56,429 nucleotides of DNA from positions 1-56,429 of the IMG/VR virus record IMGVR_UViG_3300020438_003800. One strand, given 5' to 3'. The notes under the pieces are model-generated. The model was not told the DNA's origin and searched no databases. It saw nothing but the letters and a program-made list of their open reading frames with translations. This DNA is from a virus. Positions within the stretch are counted from its first letter, which is position 1. The number at the start of each line of letters is the position of its first letter. This document shows positions 8,327 through 15,893 of the stretch, piece after piece. The translations under genes and the position numbers were made by a program.

Positions 8327-8728
8327 TTATTCTTCTAATTTTTTAAGTTCTTTTAATTTGTAGCGTAATGCTGATTTATACGGATCGTTAGCACTTTCTG
8401 CATGCATTGCTGCCATATGCTTCTTGTATTTTTTACTGCCTTTTTTGTGTGGGCTTTTGCCTTCGCCTACTACAGACTCGTCGCCCATTGGACTTTGATC
8501 ATAGTCCATATGATGATACACACTACCAATCATGTCTGCTGATTTAGTAATCTTAGATTGTACCCAACCTTCTAAGCCTTCTGCTTCACTTACACCTTTT
8601 AGCATGTCGTGTAGTTTGATTGCATACTTTGCTAATTTGTATAGTTCAGCACGAGCCATTTGTACTTCATGGTCTCTTTCAGCAACATCTGCTAATTCGC
8701 CTAATCCTTCTTGAACTTCTTGTGTCAT
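8327..8728 (-). CDS. Conserved marine-phage structural protein, unknown role
   Basis: A 133-residue helical protein. The central segment ELYKLAKYAIKLHDMLKGVS followed by GWVQSKITKSADMIGSVYHH matches a module I recall from many cyanophage and marine T4-like virion-associated proteins. A glycine/lysine linker and a helical C-terminus ending KLKELKKLEE follow. A late-type AATAAATA box lies about 31 bp upstream, consistent with late expression. Confidence 0.6.
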   Translation of the reverse strand: MTQEVQEGLGELADVAERDHEVQMARAELYKLAKYAIKLHDMLKGVSEAEGLEGWVQSKITKSADMIGSVYHHMDYDQSPMGDESVVGEGKSPHKKGSKKYKKHMAAMHAESANDPYKSALRYKLKELKKLEE

Positions 8729-8750
8729 TATTGTGCTCCGTAAAAACGTT

Positions 8751-9671
8751 CTATAGTGTATTTATTTCTTTTAGCATGAAACTTGCTATGCTTTGGTGTG
8801 CTGTTTCTGTAGGATGAAAACTATAAGGATTAAGTAATCCTTTATCAGCAAGAAATGTTATTTTTGGATGATCAGCAAGAAAAGTTGAAGTATGGTACCC
8901 GTCTACATTTTTTACGCCTGCATCTAATGCTAATATGCTACATAAATCTCTGTATTCTCTGTCATCAAATAATAAATTACGTATCTTAGACACTGCTCGT
9001 AGCGAATTTAACTTTGCATGCTGGTCTATTACGTCATTGTCTAAAGAATGTTTTTTATCTTCCAAACGATACAATTCACCAAGATCTGTTTTTGCTTCTA
9101 TATGTTTTGAACTCTCGTGCGGTTTATAGTAATTGTGATGATTAAATGTGTCAAACCAATAATTAGTTATGCCTAAAGATTCAAAATAGGAATTCCAAAA
9201 GTGCATTTCTTTTGCTAATTCAAATATTTTATGATCTTGATCATAAAAATATCTCAGATATGTTTTTGATAAGCCGTCATTTACAGAATGATGACCAGTT
9301 AAATAGCGTCTACCAGGTGTAAGAATAAGATTATTAATATCTTTAAACTTGTAGTCCCAACATTCTATCCTTGAAGTAGCTGTGATGCCCCATAGAACTT
9401 TGATATTATCGTATTCATTCTGTAAATCTTTAAATTGTTGGCTAGAAAAGAAATGTTTTGCATATCGTATTTGTTTGTCATTACTACTAGCGCCCATACT
9501 AAAGTTTAAATTGTCCGCATTAAGTTCTTTTGCAATGATAGATCTAAAAGTATTATGTGGCTTAAACGCTTTAGGATGACTCCAGTATTCTTTTTCAGTC
9601 ATACCCTTGTAATAAAAAACTCCTACACCAAATGTCCAGCTACAACCAAAGGTTATTAATAGATTTTTCAT
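8751..9671 (-). CDS. SGNH-hydrolase-like protein (A)
   Basis: A 306-residue protein beginning with LLITFGCSWTFGVG, where Ser in GCSWT fits the block I nucleophile of SGNH hydrolases. FSMGASSND supplies a block II Gly with a nearby Asn, and the C-terminal HPTETAHQS supplies a candidate catalytic His. Such enzymes remove acetyl or acyl groups from glycans. In a phage this could trim host polysaccharide or modify a virion glycan. A second SGNH-like gene lies 300 bp away. Late expression is likely by position. Confidence 0.6.
   Translation of the reverse strand: MKNLLITFGCSWTFGVGVFYYKGMTEKEYWSHPKAFKPHNTFRSIIAKELNADNLNFSMGASSNDKQIRYAKHFFSSQQFKDLQNEYDNIKVLWGITATSRIECWDYKFKDINNLILTPGRRYLTGHHSVNDGLSKTYLRYFYDQDHKIFELAKEMHFWNSYFESLGITNYWFDTFNHHNYYKPHESSKHIEAKTDLGELYRLEDKKHSLDNDVIDQHAKLNSLRAVSKIRNLLFDDREYRDLCSILALDAGVKNVDGYHTSTFLADHPKITFLADKGLLNPYSFHPTETAHQSIASFMLKEINTL
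8759..8766 (-). promoter_or_regulatory. T4-late-like promoter box
   Basis: AATAAATA on the minus strand, about 30 bp before ATG 8728, at the 3' end of the SGNH-like gene. T4 late promoters use TATAAATA at -13 to -6 with no -35 element. Confidence 0.5.
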
Positions 9672-9673
9672 TC

Positions 9674-9904
9674 TTACCTCTTAATAGTTTTGCCGCCCAT
9701 TAAATTTTTGTCTAGTGTAATTGCATTTTTTGCAGTACCGTCGGGATTTTTAAGTTGTGGGGCCACAGGTGCACCGTTTTTGTCACGTTTAATTTTAGAT
9801 TTTGCTGCTGTTGGGTTTGCTACACTTGCAATACTGCCTGCACTAGTTGCACCAGCTGTCGCAGTCTCGTCTAAAACTTTGTTGTCTATATCTGATATTT
9901 TCAT
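9674..9904 (-). CDS. Small Ala/Lys-rich conserved phage protein
   Basis: A 76-residue protein. It starts MKISDIDNKVLDE, then has an Ala/Ser/Thr-rich central stretch and a basic C-terminal half with DKNGAPVAPQ and NLMGGKTIKR. I recognise the layout from small hypothetical proteins of marine T4-like phages but know no function. An ACTAAATA late-type box is 31 bp upstream. The short N-terminal leader is of the kind that could direct packaging into the prohead. Confidence 0.6.
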   Translation of the reverse strand: MKISDIDNKVLDETATAGATSAGSIASVANPTAAKSKIKRDKNGAPVAPQLKNPDGTAKNAITLDKNLMGGKTIKR

Positions 9905-9934
9905 TTGTAAGTCCTAAAAATTTATTTGCTAGTG

Positions 9935-9942
9935 TATTTAGT
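9935..9942 (-). promoter_or_regulatory. T4-late-like promoter box (variant)
   Basis: ACTAAATA on the minus strand in the 44-bp gap before ATG 9904. It deviates from TATAAATA at two positions. Confidence 0.4.
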
Positions 9943-9948
9943 TAGGTT

Positions 9949-10671
9949 TTATCTGTAGGTTTTTTTCCAAAAAGGCATAATAACGTTATCTGTAAATACC
10001 TTGTGTTGCTCCGACGACGGATGTTGATCATCTTCGGTAAACGGTAAGTTAGTATTTTCTCTGCACCATTCACCCATTCCGCCTACGGGCAAAAATTTTG
10101 ACATATCTAACAAGTCATACAAATGACTAGTACTTGGATTATGTGTTATATAATTTATTGGTAGTGTATGGTCCATATATGTACTCATAAAATATTTTAT
10201 ATTATTTTTTTCTAAAAACCATTGTGTTCTCAACATATGTTCAAGAGTTAAAATTAAACTTCCTGTAAATGAATGTAAATATTTGTAGTAAACTTGCGCT
10301 TGTCTAGTTTTCCAATAATGATTTGCAATAAACCAATGCTTGTGATCATTAATAAATCCTGTAGGATTTTCATTCCATCCTTCTGTATTTCTTCTATAAC
10401 TTTTAGATAATCCGTCTGGTTCGTCACGATAAAAGTCATGTCGGTCAGGACCTGACCACATTACACCAACAATAATATTTTCTGGTTTAGATGTTTTTAA
10501 AGCTTCTGATACCTTGTAGATACAAGTTCTGCTTATTAATCCGTTACCTTGTGAAGCCATTCCTGTGTCAATATGTTTATAATTAGGAAACTGTGCTGAG
10601 AAATGTATTGGCCATGTTTGCACATAGCGTGTTTCACTAAAACTACACCCGCATGTAATTACTTTTTGCAA
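9949..10671 (-). CDS. SGNH-hydrolase-like protein (B)
   Basis: A 240-residue protein with the same architecture as the neighbouring SGNH-like protein but diverged sequence. ITCGCSFSET holds the candidate nucleophile Ser, GMASQGNG gives the block II Gly/Asn, and DDQHPSSEQH near the C-terminus gives the Asp-x-x-His pair. It overlaps the start side of the DUF6356-like gene by 13 bp. Substrate unknown; glycan de-acylation is the family's usual role. Confidence 0.6.
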   Translation of the reverse strand: MQKVITCGCSFSETRYVQTWPIHFSAQFPNYKHIDTGMASQGNGLISRTCIYKVSEALKTSKPENIIVGVMWSGPDRHDFYRDEPDGLSKSYRRNTEGWNENPTGFINDHKHWFIANHYWKTRQAQVYYKYLHSFTGSLILTLEHMLRTQWFLEKNNIKYFMSTYMDHTLPINYITHNPSTSHLYDLLDMSKFLPVGGMGEWCRENTNLPFTEDDQHPSSEQHKVFTDNVIMPFWKKTYR

Positions 10672-10871
10672 GTTTCTGATTTCCTTGAGTTAAGAATATC
10701 TGTCATTACATTGCTAGCTGTATTAGTAAAGAAACGCGGAGCAATACTATGGACTATTAATGCTGGCACTAAAAGTTGCAATCTTACAGCGGCAGTTAGG
10801 GCAGCTTTCATATGCTGACATCCAGTTTCACCTTGTTCTTCTAAGTGTAATTTACATTGTTTACTTAACAT
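10659..10871 (-). CDS. Small membrane-associated protein, DUF6356-like
   Basis: A 70-residue protein with an N-terminal Cys/His-containing segment (KQCKLHLEEQGETGCQH), one long hydrophobic helix near residues 22-45 and the signature APRFFTNTAS. I recall this pattern from a small domain of unknown function (DUF6356) found in marine phages and bacteria; I have not verified the match. An AATAAATA late-type box sits 28 bp upstream. Confidence 0.55.
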   Translation of the reverse strand: MLSKQCKLHLEEQGETGCQHMKAALTAAVRLQLLVPALIVHSIAPRFFTNTASNVMTDILNSRKSETCKK

Positions 10872-10898
10872 TATTTCTACTTTCTCTTGTATAAAAGT

Positions 10899-10906
10899 AT
10901 TTATTT
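10899..10906 (-). promoter_or_regulatory. T4-late-like promoter box
   Basis: AATAAATA on the minus strand, in the 57-bp gap between the methyltransferase gene and the DUF6356-like gene, 28 bp before ATG 10871. Confidence 0.5.
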
Positions 10907-10928
10907 CTTGTAGCCGCTGCTGTTTATT

Positions 10929-11573
10929 TTATGCGTGGACAATCTCAAGATAGTAATATGGTCTAGTAAACATTTGGTTATCCATTGCAAATACTTCATT
11001 AATTTTTAAATTTTCGTTTTTTGCCATATTTTGAAATATAGAATATTCTGACTTATTAAAATCTTCTAGTAGTAATATTATTCCGTTTTCTGAAAGATAA
11101 TTTTTTACACCTGCAAAAAAACGTTTATGTATTTTATAATCTTCGTCGTGATATAATCTAGAAGATAACAACTTTTTATCTTCTTTAGGAACAACAGTGT
11201 GAGGTGGATTTCCTACAATTAGGTCATATTTTTTGTCTTGCGGAATACTTTGTATATTATCCCCTAAATAATATTCTACTTTTTTAGATATACTAGGGTT
11301 ATTATCAATTGTTTTTTCAATATTGTTTATAGCACCCTGGTATATATCATTAAAAGATATATTATTACAGCATTCTGTTGCAAGTAATCCAAAACCTATT
11401 ATTCCAGGTCCGCTAAAACATTCTAAGCAATTGTCAAAAGTTTTACCGTAACGGTCCTTGACAACTTCTAAAAAATCTAGACCAAAGCTTCCGCCGCCTG
11501 CTCTTGTGTCATAGTCCCAGTAAATTGATATGTCGTTTATTTTTAGTATACGGTCTAAAGTATACTGTGTCAT
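10929..11573 (-). CDS. Class I SAM-dependent methyltransferase
   Basis: A 214-residue protein with a Rossmann methyltransferase core. ECFSGPGIIGFGLL near residue 51 is motif I for S-adenosylmethionine binding, FNDIY is motif II, and VGNPPH near residue 120 is the NPPY-type motif IV of enzymes that methylate exocyclic or amide nitrogens. It resembles PrmC/RlmG-type enzymes that act on protein glutamine or RNA/DNA amines; no target-recognition domain is present. Its start overlaps the stop of the upstream gene by one base. Confidence 0.75.
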   Translation of the reverse strand: MTQYTLDRILKINDISIYWDYDTRAGGGSFGLDFLEVVKDRYGKTFDNCLECFSGPGIIGFGLLATECCNNISFNDIYQGAINNIEKTIDNNPSISKKVEYYLGDNIQSIPQDKKYDLIVGNPPHTVVPKEDKKLLSSRLYHDEDYKIHKRFFAGVKNYLSENGIILLLEDFNKSEYSIFQNMAKNENLKINEVFAMDNQMFTRPYYYLEIVHA

Positions 11574-12538
11574 TATTTTTTGCGGCCGCTTTTCATATTA
11601 GCACACCAGTGATACATTTTAGCCTTCTCACCGCTTGCATTTTTAGCACGTTTGCGTAATTGTGTTACTGTGCCGTTACAACTAGCACCTGACTTCTTTA
11701 CTCTGCCTGGTCTGCTTTTGCCTTTTTTCTTACCGTCGGCAAAGTTTTCTTTTACTTTGTCTTCGCCACGCTTTTGCCAATCCAATGACTTTACGTCATC
11801 TTCAATAGGACCGCCTTTGGCCCAAGTATGACAACTTCTTGCACTGTGGCATTTGAAGTGATGCATCCAGCAATAACCTAAACGTCCATCATCGTCTGAT
11901 GTTTCGCCTGGCATACAAGCATCCATGCGTTCTGATATGTCAAATGCTACACAGTTTCCACATTTACTTGCAAGTGCCGCTTCTACATCAGTGTCCCAAT
12001 AGTCTGCAATCTTTTCCCAATAGTCACCTGGTTCACTTACATTCAAAGGTCCATAGTTAAAGTTCTTTAGCGTTGCATCTCTATTTTTTGTGTTAAGTTC
12101 TAAGTCTTGCGTTGCTGGCGGACAGTCTTGTCCTACTGCTTCGTCTACGTGTGAATCATCACCGTCTTTATCGGCGTCTTGTGTTTTGTATCCTGCTTTT
12201 TTAAGACCTTTCTTAAGATGGTCTTTTTCTTTCTTGCCGCCAAATGGTACTATCATAACATCAGGCTCATCTCTGTTTGCATCTTTGCCCGCACTATCTA
12301 AATTAGAAATAGTTTTACCTACACGTAAAAAATCGTATGCTGTATCTGCTTTTGTAAGGAATGTGTTTTTAGGATTTTTCATATGGTGAGCTTCGCCTAA
12401 TAACGGCGGTACACCATCTTTGGAAACATTAAAACCTAATTTTTCTGCCTCAATTGAAATTTGATCAACACCAACGTCTACAGTTGTATTAACCCCGTTA
12501 ACAATTCTACCGTCTTCAAATAACTCTCTAATTAACAT
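11573..12538 (-). CDS. Cys-rich, probably packaged virion protein with MLIRELFE leader
   Basis: A 321-residue protein. It begins MLIRELFED, nearly identical to the leader of the NMNAT-like protein three genes upstream, and LFE fits the L-x-E rule of T4 prohead protease sites. A central Cys-rich block near residues 192-240 (CGNCVAFD, then GYCWMHHFKCHSARSC) looks metal-binding. The C-terminal 50 residues are basic and end YHWCANMKSGRKK, a tail recurring in marine T4-like phages. The enzymatic role, if any, is unknown. A GGTAAATA box lies just upstream. Confidence 0.6.
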   Translation of the reverse strand: MLIRELFEDGRIVNGVNTTVDVGVDQISIEAEKLGFNVSKDGVPPLLGEAHHMKNPKNTFLTKADTAYDFLRVGKTISNLDSAGKDANRDEPDVMIVPFGGKKEKDHLKKGLKKAGYKTQDADKDGDDSHVDEAVGQDCPPATQDLELNTKNRDATLKNFNYGPLNVSEPGDYWEKIADYWDTDVEAALASKCGNCVAFDISERMDACMPGETSDDDGRLGYCWMHHFKCHSARSCHTWAKGGPIEDDVKSLDWQKRGEDKVKENFADGKKKGKSRPGRVKKSGASCNGTVTQLRKRAKNASGEKAKMYHWCANMKSGRKK

Positions 12539-12542
12539 AGCG

Positions 12543-12550
12543 TATTTACC
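12543..12550 (-). promoter_or_regulatory. T4-late-like promoter box (variant)
   Basis: GGTAAATA on the minus strand, five bases before ATG 12538, overlapping the previous gene's end. The close spacing would give an almost leaderless message, so it is a weak call. Confidence 0.3.
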
Positions 12551-12803
12551 AAACTTTTACTATGTGGAAATCCACAGGTTCTAAATATTTTATTTCGTTT
12601 TTCTTGCCTTCTAAGTCATAAAATATAAAATGCTTTGGACCTTGCTTAACTATCTTCTTTGCTTGATATGTTTGAGCCTTCCACGTTTTAGTTCTTTCAC
12701 CGTCTTGATGTATAGTAACTGTATCTGCTACCCAAATAACCATTTCATATTCTTCTCTAGTTATTCTTTTCCACCATTCTACGATTCTATTTCTTTTCCT
12801 CAT
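12546..12803 (-). CDS. Small conserved phage protein, unknown function
   Basis: An 85-residue protein with a basic N-terminus (MRKRNRIVEWWKRI) and a beta-rich remainder containing AQTYQAKKIVKQG and FIFYDLEGKK. Many aromatic and charged residues suggest a small beta-barrel or binding protein. It overlaps the upstream gene as ATGA. No family recognised. Confidence 0.55.
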   Translation of the reverse strand: MRKRNRIVEWWKRITREEYEMVIWVADTVTIHQDGERTKTWKAQTYQAKKIVKQGPKHFIFYDLEGKKNEIKYLEPVDFHIVKVW

Positions 12804-13012
12804 TTCTTCTTACGTCCTCGGAAAGTATGTCCTGTCATATAAGGTTTTGAAAACCACAATTCAAACCATTCTTTGTCGCCCGGCTTTATATTTTTATCTT
12901 TTTCTACTTGTTTTAGATCAGTTGCAGTCTGACTCATGTTTTCTAGAGTATACTCAGTATATCCTTTGAATTCATTTACACCAGCAAGTTGTTTTAGTCT
13001 TTCAATATCCAT
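12800..13012 (-). CDS. Small protein with MDIERLKQLAGV leader
   Basis: A 70-residue protein. The first 12 residues (MDIERLKQLAGV) form an amphipathic helix like the leaders of other small proteins in this block. The rest is polar with a basic end (FRGRKKK). Its start overlaps the NMNAT-like stop by one base and its stop overlaps the next gene as ATGA. Probably virion-associated; the function is unknown. Confidence 0.55.
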   Translation of the reverse strand: MDIERLKQLAGVNEFKGYTEYTLENMSQTATDLKQVEKDKNIKPGDKEWFELWFSKPYMTGHTFRGRKKK

Positions 13013-13752
13013 TATTTCTTAGCCAGTTTCGTTGCAGTTGCATACATTACTGCATCACTGTCTTTACCGTAACGCTTTTTAAATCCAGCTTTTCCTTTTT
13101 TCATACCTTTTACAATACGTTCTTTTTCTTTTTCTTCGCCTTTACTAAGTTCTCGCTCTGATGCTACTGTGTCTTGTACGCCCATACCCTTGCGTACAGC
13201 ATCATACATAGATTTTGCTAACTTACTGTTTGGAACACCTTGTGCAAATGCGTTCTCATCACCTTGTGATGCAGCTGCTCTCATTTTACTTGCACTCATA
13301 CCTTCGGCGCCGTCAGCGTCAGGATCACGTTCGCCTGCACTTACTACGTTAAGTGTATTAAATTCAAAAGGAATATTTCCTGACTTGTCTGGTCTACCGT
13401 TGTAAGTATCGAACATCTTTTGGAAACCATCTACACGATCTGAACCTGCAATAAAAATAATATCAGTATAACCTAAACTTTGTAGCATTTGTAGTGCTTG
13501 TACAGGAGTTTTTACTTTTGAATGTCCTATGTTAATACTAGGAAAGGACTGTTTTGCAAACTGCATCTTAGTTGCAAAGTCTAATGGGTCTGTTTTAGGT
13601 TTTTGTGTTTGTGATAGAAAAAGGTAATGATCGCCTGGCTGTGCTTCAATGGCTGCTACTAGTTTAGCATGTCCAATTGTTGGAGGGTTAAGCCGTCCGA
13701 ATGCGAGAACAGCTTTTTTTGCCGGCGCTTCAAACAGTTCCCTTAACAGCAT
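13012..13752 (-). CDS. NMN-adenylyltransferase-like nucleotidyltransferase with packaging-like leader
   Basis: A 246-residue protein. After the leader MLLRELFEAP comes a nucleotidyltransferase core: GRLNPPTIGH (residues 19-28) has the TxGH form of the HxGH signature, IIFIAGSDRVDGF supplies the central strand, and GMSASKMR is the C-terminal ATP-binding ISxxxxR-like motif. A separate basic C-terminal domain from about residue 195 (KKGKAGFKKRYGKDSDAVMYATATK) resembles a tail found on other marine phage proteins. It could adenylylate NMN or another phosphate compound. The leader suggests co-packaging with DNA. Confidence 0.72.
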   Translation of the reverse strand: MLLRELFEAPAKKAVLAFGRLNPPTIGHAKLVAAIEAQPGDHYLFLSQTQKPKTDPLDFATKMQFAKQSFPSINIGHSKVKTPVQALQMLQSLGYTDIIFIAGSDRVDGFQKMFDTYNGRPDKSGNIPFEFNTLNVVSAGERDPDADGAEGMSASKMRAAASQGDENAFAQGVPNSKLAKSMYDAVRKGMGVQDTVASERELSKGEEKEKERIVKGMKKGKAGFKKRYGKDSDAVMYATATKLAKK

Positions 13753-14072
13753 TAGTATGCTCCATCCTTAATCTGTGTAAGTTCTTCACTACACATCTTT
13801 TCAACAAGACTATCTCTGTCTTTTTGACCAAATACATTTTTAGAACTTCCTAACTTGTATTCTTTACAATAAGACTCTATTGCCATATCACAACACTTGC
13901 CCATGCACTCTTCAGGATCACATGGCTTTCCACTGTCATGTTTCTTCTTCATATCAATGATTGCAGGGAAAAGTGATTTACGATAAAAACTAGGATTATT
14001 ACGCATGTAAATTGCGCAATCATCTACTACGTCAAATGGCATTTCTTTTGTTACAAATTCGTCTAAGCGCAT
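13752..14072 (-). CDS. Small Cys-containing phage protein
   Basis: A 106-residue protein beginning MRLDEFVTKE, another short acidic-amphipathic leader. The centre has CDPEECMGKCCDMAIESYC near residues 51-69, five cysteines in a short span, which suggests a metal site or structural clustering. It overlaps the NMNAT-like start by one base. The function is unknown. Confidence 0.55.
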   Translation of the reverse strand: MRLDEFVTKEMPFDVVDDCAIYMRNNPSFYRKSLFPAIIDMKKKHDSGKPCDPEECMGKCCDMAIESYCKEYKLGSSKNVFGQKDRDSLVEKMCSEELTQIKDGAY

Positions 14073-14073
14073 G

Positions 14074-14256
14074 TTATTTCTCTTTAGCTGCTAGTATATC
14101 TTCATACGTTGATCCGTATGGATTGGGTGCTATTGTAATCATATCAGCATCTAATTCAGCTGCTTGTTCAGCTTCTGCGTTATCTAAACCATTTATCTGA
14201 GCTAAACGATTGCCTAAATCTCTTATTTCTTGTGCAGGTGTCTTCTTTTCTACCAT
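14074..14256 (-). CDS. 60-residue acidic phage protein
   Basis: A short helical, acidic protein with ETPAQEIRDLGN-like character at the start and NPYGSTYEDILAAKEK at the end. ATG 14256 lies inside the last codons of the upstream gene (7-bp overlap), so translational coupling is likely. No function recognised. Confidence 0.5.
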   Translation of the reverse strand: MVEKKTPAQEIRDLGNRLAQINGLDNAEAEQAAELDADMITIAPNPYGSTYEDILAAKEK

Positions 14257-14840
14257 TTCCTACAACTCCAATATCTTGCTTTTGTACGTGGACCTGGATT
14301 ATCACAATTATGTCTAGCACGGAATGAACGTCTACGTGCAGGATTAGACTTTTTAATCTTCATTGCTTTACCTTTAACACTTGATCCACCGTGTCCAAAG
14401 TTTACTTTTTTTACATTACCCGTTTTAGGATCTTTGACATACACTTTAAACTTCTTAACATCACCTTGCATAGGCTTACCAAGTTTAACTTTACGTCCTT
14501 GATATTCTGCTTCGTCCATCGGATCATCATCTTCATTGTACCACAGCATACCGTATGCTTCATAAAACTCATCGTCGTCGTCGTATGTTTCTTCATCAAC
14601 ATATGAACCTTCGTGGCCCATTTCGATATCAAAGTCTTCATAACCTTGTTCGAACATATAGTTTGCTAGTTTCTCAGCGTATTCATTTGCTTCGTCTTCT
14701 GACAGTTCTCTTTGTAATGGAATTTGGAATATTGTACAGTCCTGCTCAGTTACAAATGTTTGACTTTCTGCAAAGATGCTTTCGTCTAATTTAGATACAC
14801 CTTCTTGTTTTTCCATTACTACTTTTACAAAATATTCCAT
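14250..14840 (-). CDS. Marine T4-like phage protein with acidic body and basic Cys tail
   Basis: A 196-residue protein. Residues 1-75 look like a small alpha/beta domain. A very acidic stretch (near 78-115, with DDDDEFYE and NEDDDPMDE) follows. The tail from about residue 117 is strongly basic: KVKLGKPMQGD, then PARRRSFRARHNCDNPGP and YWSCRKW at the end. I recall this C-terminal module in many cyanophage and pelagiphage proteins of unknown function. The two Cys and one His could bind metal. A nucleic-acid or capsid-interior role is an inference. Confidence 0.6.
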   Translation of the reverse strand: MEYFVKVVMEKQEGVSKLDESIFAESQTFVTEQDCTIFQIPLQRELSEDEANEYAEKLANYMFEQGYEDFDIEMGHEGSYVDEETYDDDDEFYEAYGMLWYNEDDDPMDEAEYQGRKVKLGKPMQGDVKKFKVYVKDPKTGNVKKVNFGHGGSSVKGKAMKIKKSNPARRRSFRARHNCDNPGPRTKARYWSCRKW

Positions 14841-14851
14841 TTTTTTACCTT

Positions 14852-15193
14852 TTAGTGATTTAATACTATTGAATTTATTGTTCCGTCTGTGTAAACAACT
14901 TTAGCTCTTATCCAAACATAATTACCAGTAACATTAGCAGTTTTACTAACACTTTCTCCAACTGCGGCATACGAATGTACACTAAACCAGTCTGTTTCCA
15001 CAGGGTCAACTACAAGTGTACCTTCAATAATTATTGTTCCTGTTAATCCTGCAAATGTATATTGCACAGTATGAAGCCCGTCACTACGTCCGTAGTAACC
15101 GTCTCCTTTGAATTTGTCACCAGTTACAGTCTCTGTTGTACTGTCTCCTGGATGTGTATTTGCTGTTAAAATTGTTTCACTATTAGTTGCCAT
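14852..15193 (-). CDS. Small beta-rich virion protein candidate
   Basis: A 113-residue Thr/Gly/Val-rich protein without charged helices, consistent with an all-beta structural domain. It contains GDKFKGDGYYGRSDGLHTVQ and VWIRAKVVYTDGT, typical of beta-sandwich head-decoration or fibre modules. A perfect GATAAATA late box ends only five bases before the ATG, so the T4 late start rule puts +1 exactly on the A of ATG 15193. The exact role is unknown. Confidence 0.6.
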   Translation of the reverse strand: MATNSETILTANTHPGDSTTETVTGDKFKGDGYYGRSDGLHTVQYTFAGLTGTIIIEGTLVVDPVETDWFSVHSYAAVGESVSKTANVTGNYVWIRAKVVYTDGTINSIVLNH

Positions 15194-15194
15194 A

Positions 15195-15893
15195 CTAATA
15201 TTTATCTAATTCTTCTAACCATACAAGTTTTTGAACACGCCTAATATTGTCTCCAATTAGTAAAGTAATTAGATTTAATACTTTTTCGTCTCTTACATAA
15301 AAGTATAAACCGTCAACATATGCTTGATCTTCTAGATAAGACAATGCAGTTTTACCGATTTTACTTTTATCTGTATTATTTTTTAACCAAGAAGCAAGTT
15401 CGTTTGAGCCAAGTTTACGTCCAAGTGTAACACGTAGACCAAACTCTGGTTTTTTTGAAACAAATGCTATATCCTTTTCTTTTTTTAGTAGCTCTTTAAT
15501 ATTTTCAAGAGGTTCATAGAAAGAAACTGATTTTGTTCTAACAGTTGTGCCTAAATCTACAAGGAATTCTCTATTGTTAGAATAGATAATTATATCGTTA
15601 CCGAGACCTATTCTAACAATATATTGTTTATGATGAGATTTTAATCTAGAATATATATCTTTAGCATCGAAGAAATCTTCTTGCGAAATTGATATAGTTG
15701 TCCTCCAAACTTGGCGTTGTAAAGGTATACCATTTTCATAATCTAACTGATACTTATCTAGTTCTTTTCTTACATGGGACAGAGTGCCTTCGCGTTGCAA
15801 CTCTGTCCTAAAACTGTGAGACAAGGGGTTGTATATAACAAGTTTGTATATGTACTGGTTATAGAAGTTTTTTGTAGTCTCATAGATGTTCAT
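15195..15893 (-). CDS. Unknown protein directly downstream of clpA
   Basis: A 232-residue mixed alpha/beta protein without recognisable motif. Notable segments are SHVRKELDKYQLDYENGIPLQ near residues 38-58, IVRIGLGNDIIIYSNN near 91-106 and a C-terminal IRRVQKLVWLEELDKY. Its start lies inside the last codons of clpA (14-bp overlap), which suggests coupled translation and a related job. A ClpA adaptor or substrate is a guess from context only. Confidence 0.55.
   Translation of the reverse strand: MNIYETTKNFYNQYIYKLVIYNPLSHSFRTELQREGTLSHVRKELDKYQLDYENGIPLQRQVWRTTISISQEDFFDAKDIYSRLKSHHKQYIVRIGLGNDIIIYSNNREFLVDLGTTVRTKSVSFYEPLENIKELLKKEKDIAFVSKKPEFGLRVTLGRKLGSNELASWLKNNTDKSKIGKTALSYLEDQAYVDGLYFYVRDEKVLNLITLLIGDNIRRVQKLVWLEELDKY
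15199..15206 (-). promoter_or_regulatory. T4-late-like promoter box, predicted leaderless
   Basis: GATAAATA on the minus strand. If it occupies -13 to -6 as in T4, transcription begins at 15193, the A of the downstream ATG. The gene shows no ribosome-binding site upstream, which fits leaderless translation. Confidence 0.5.
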
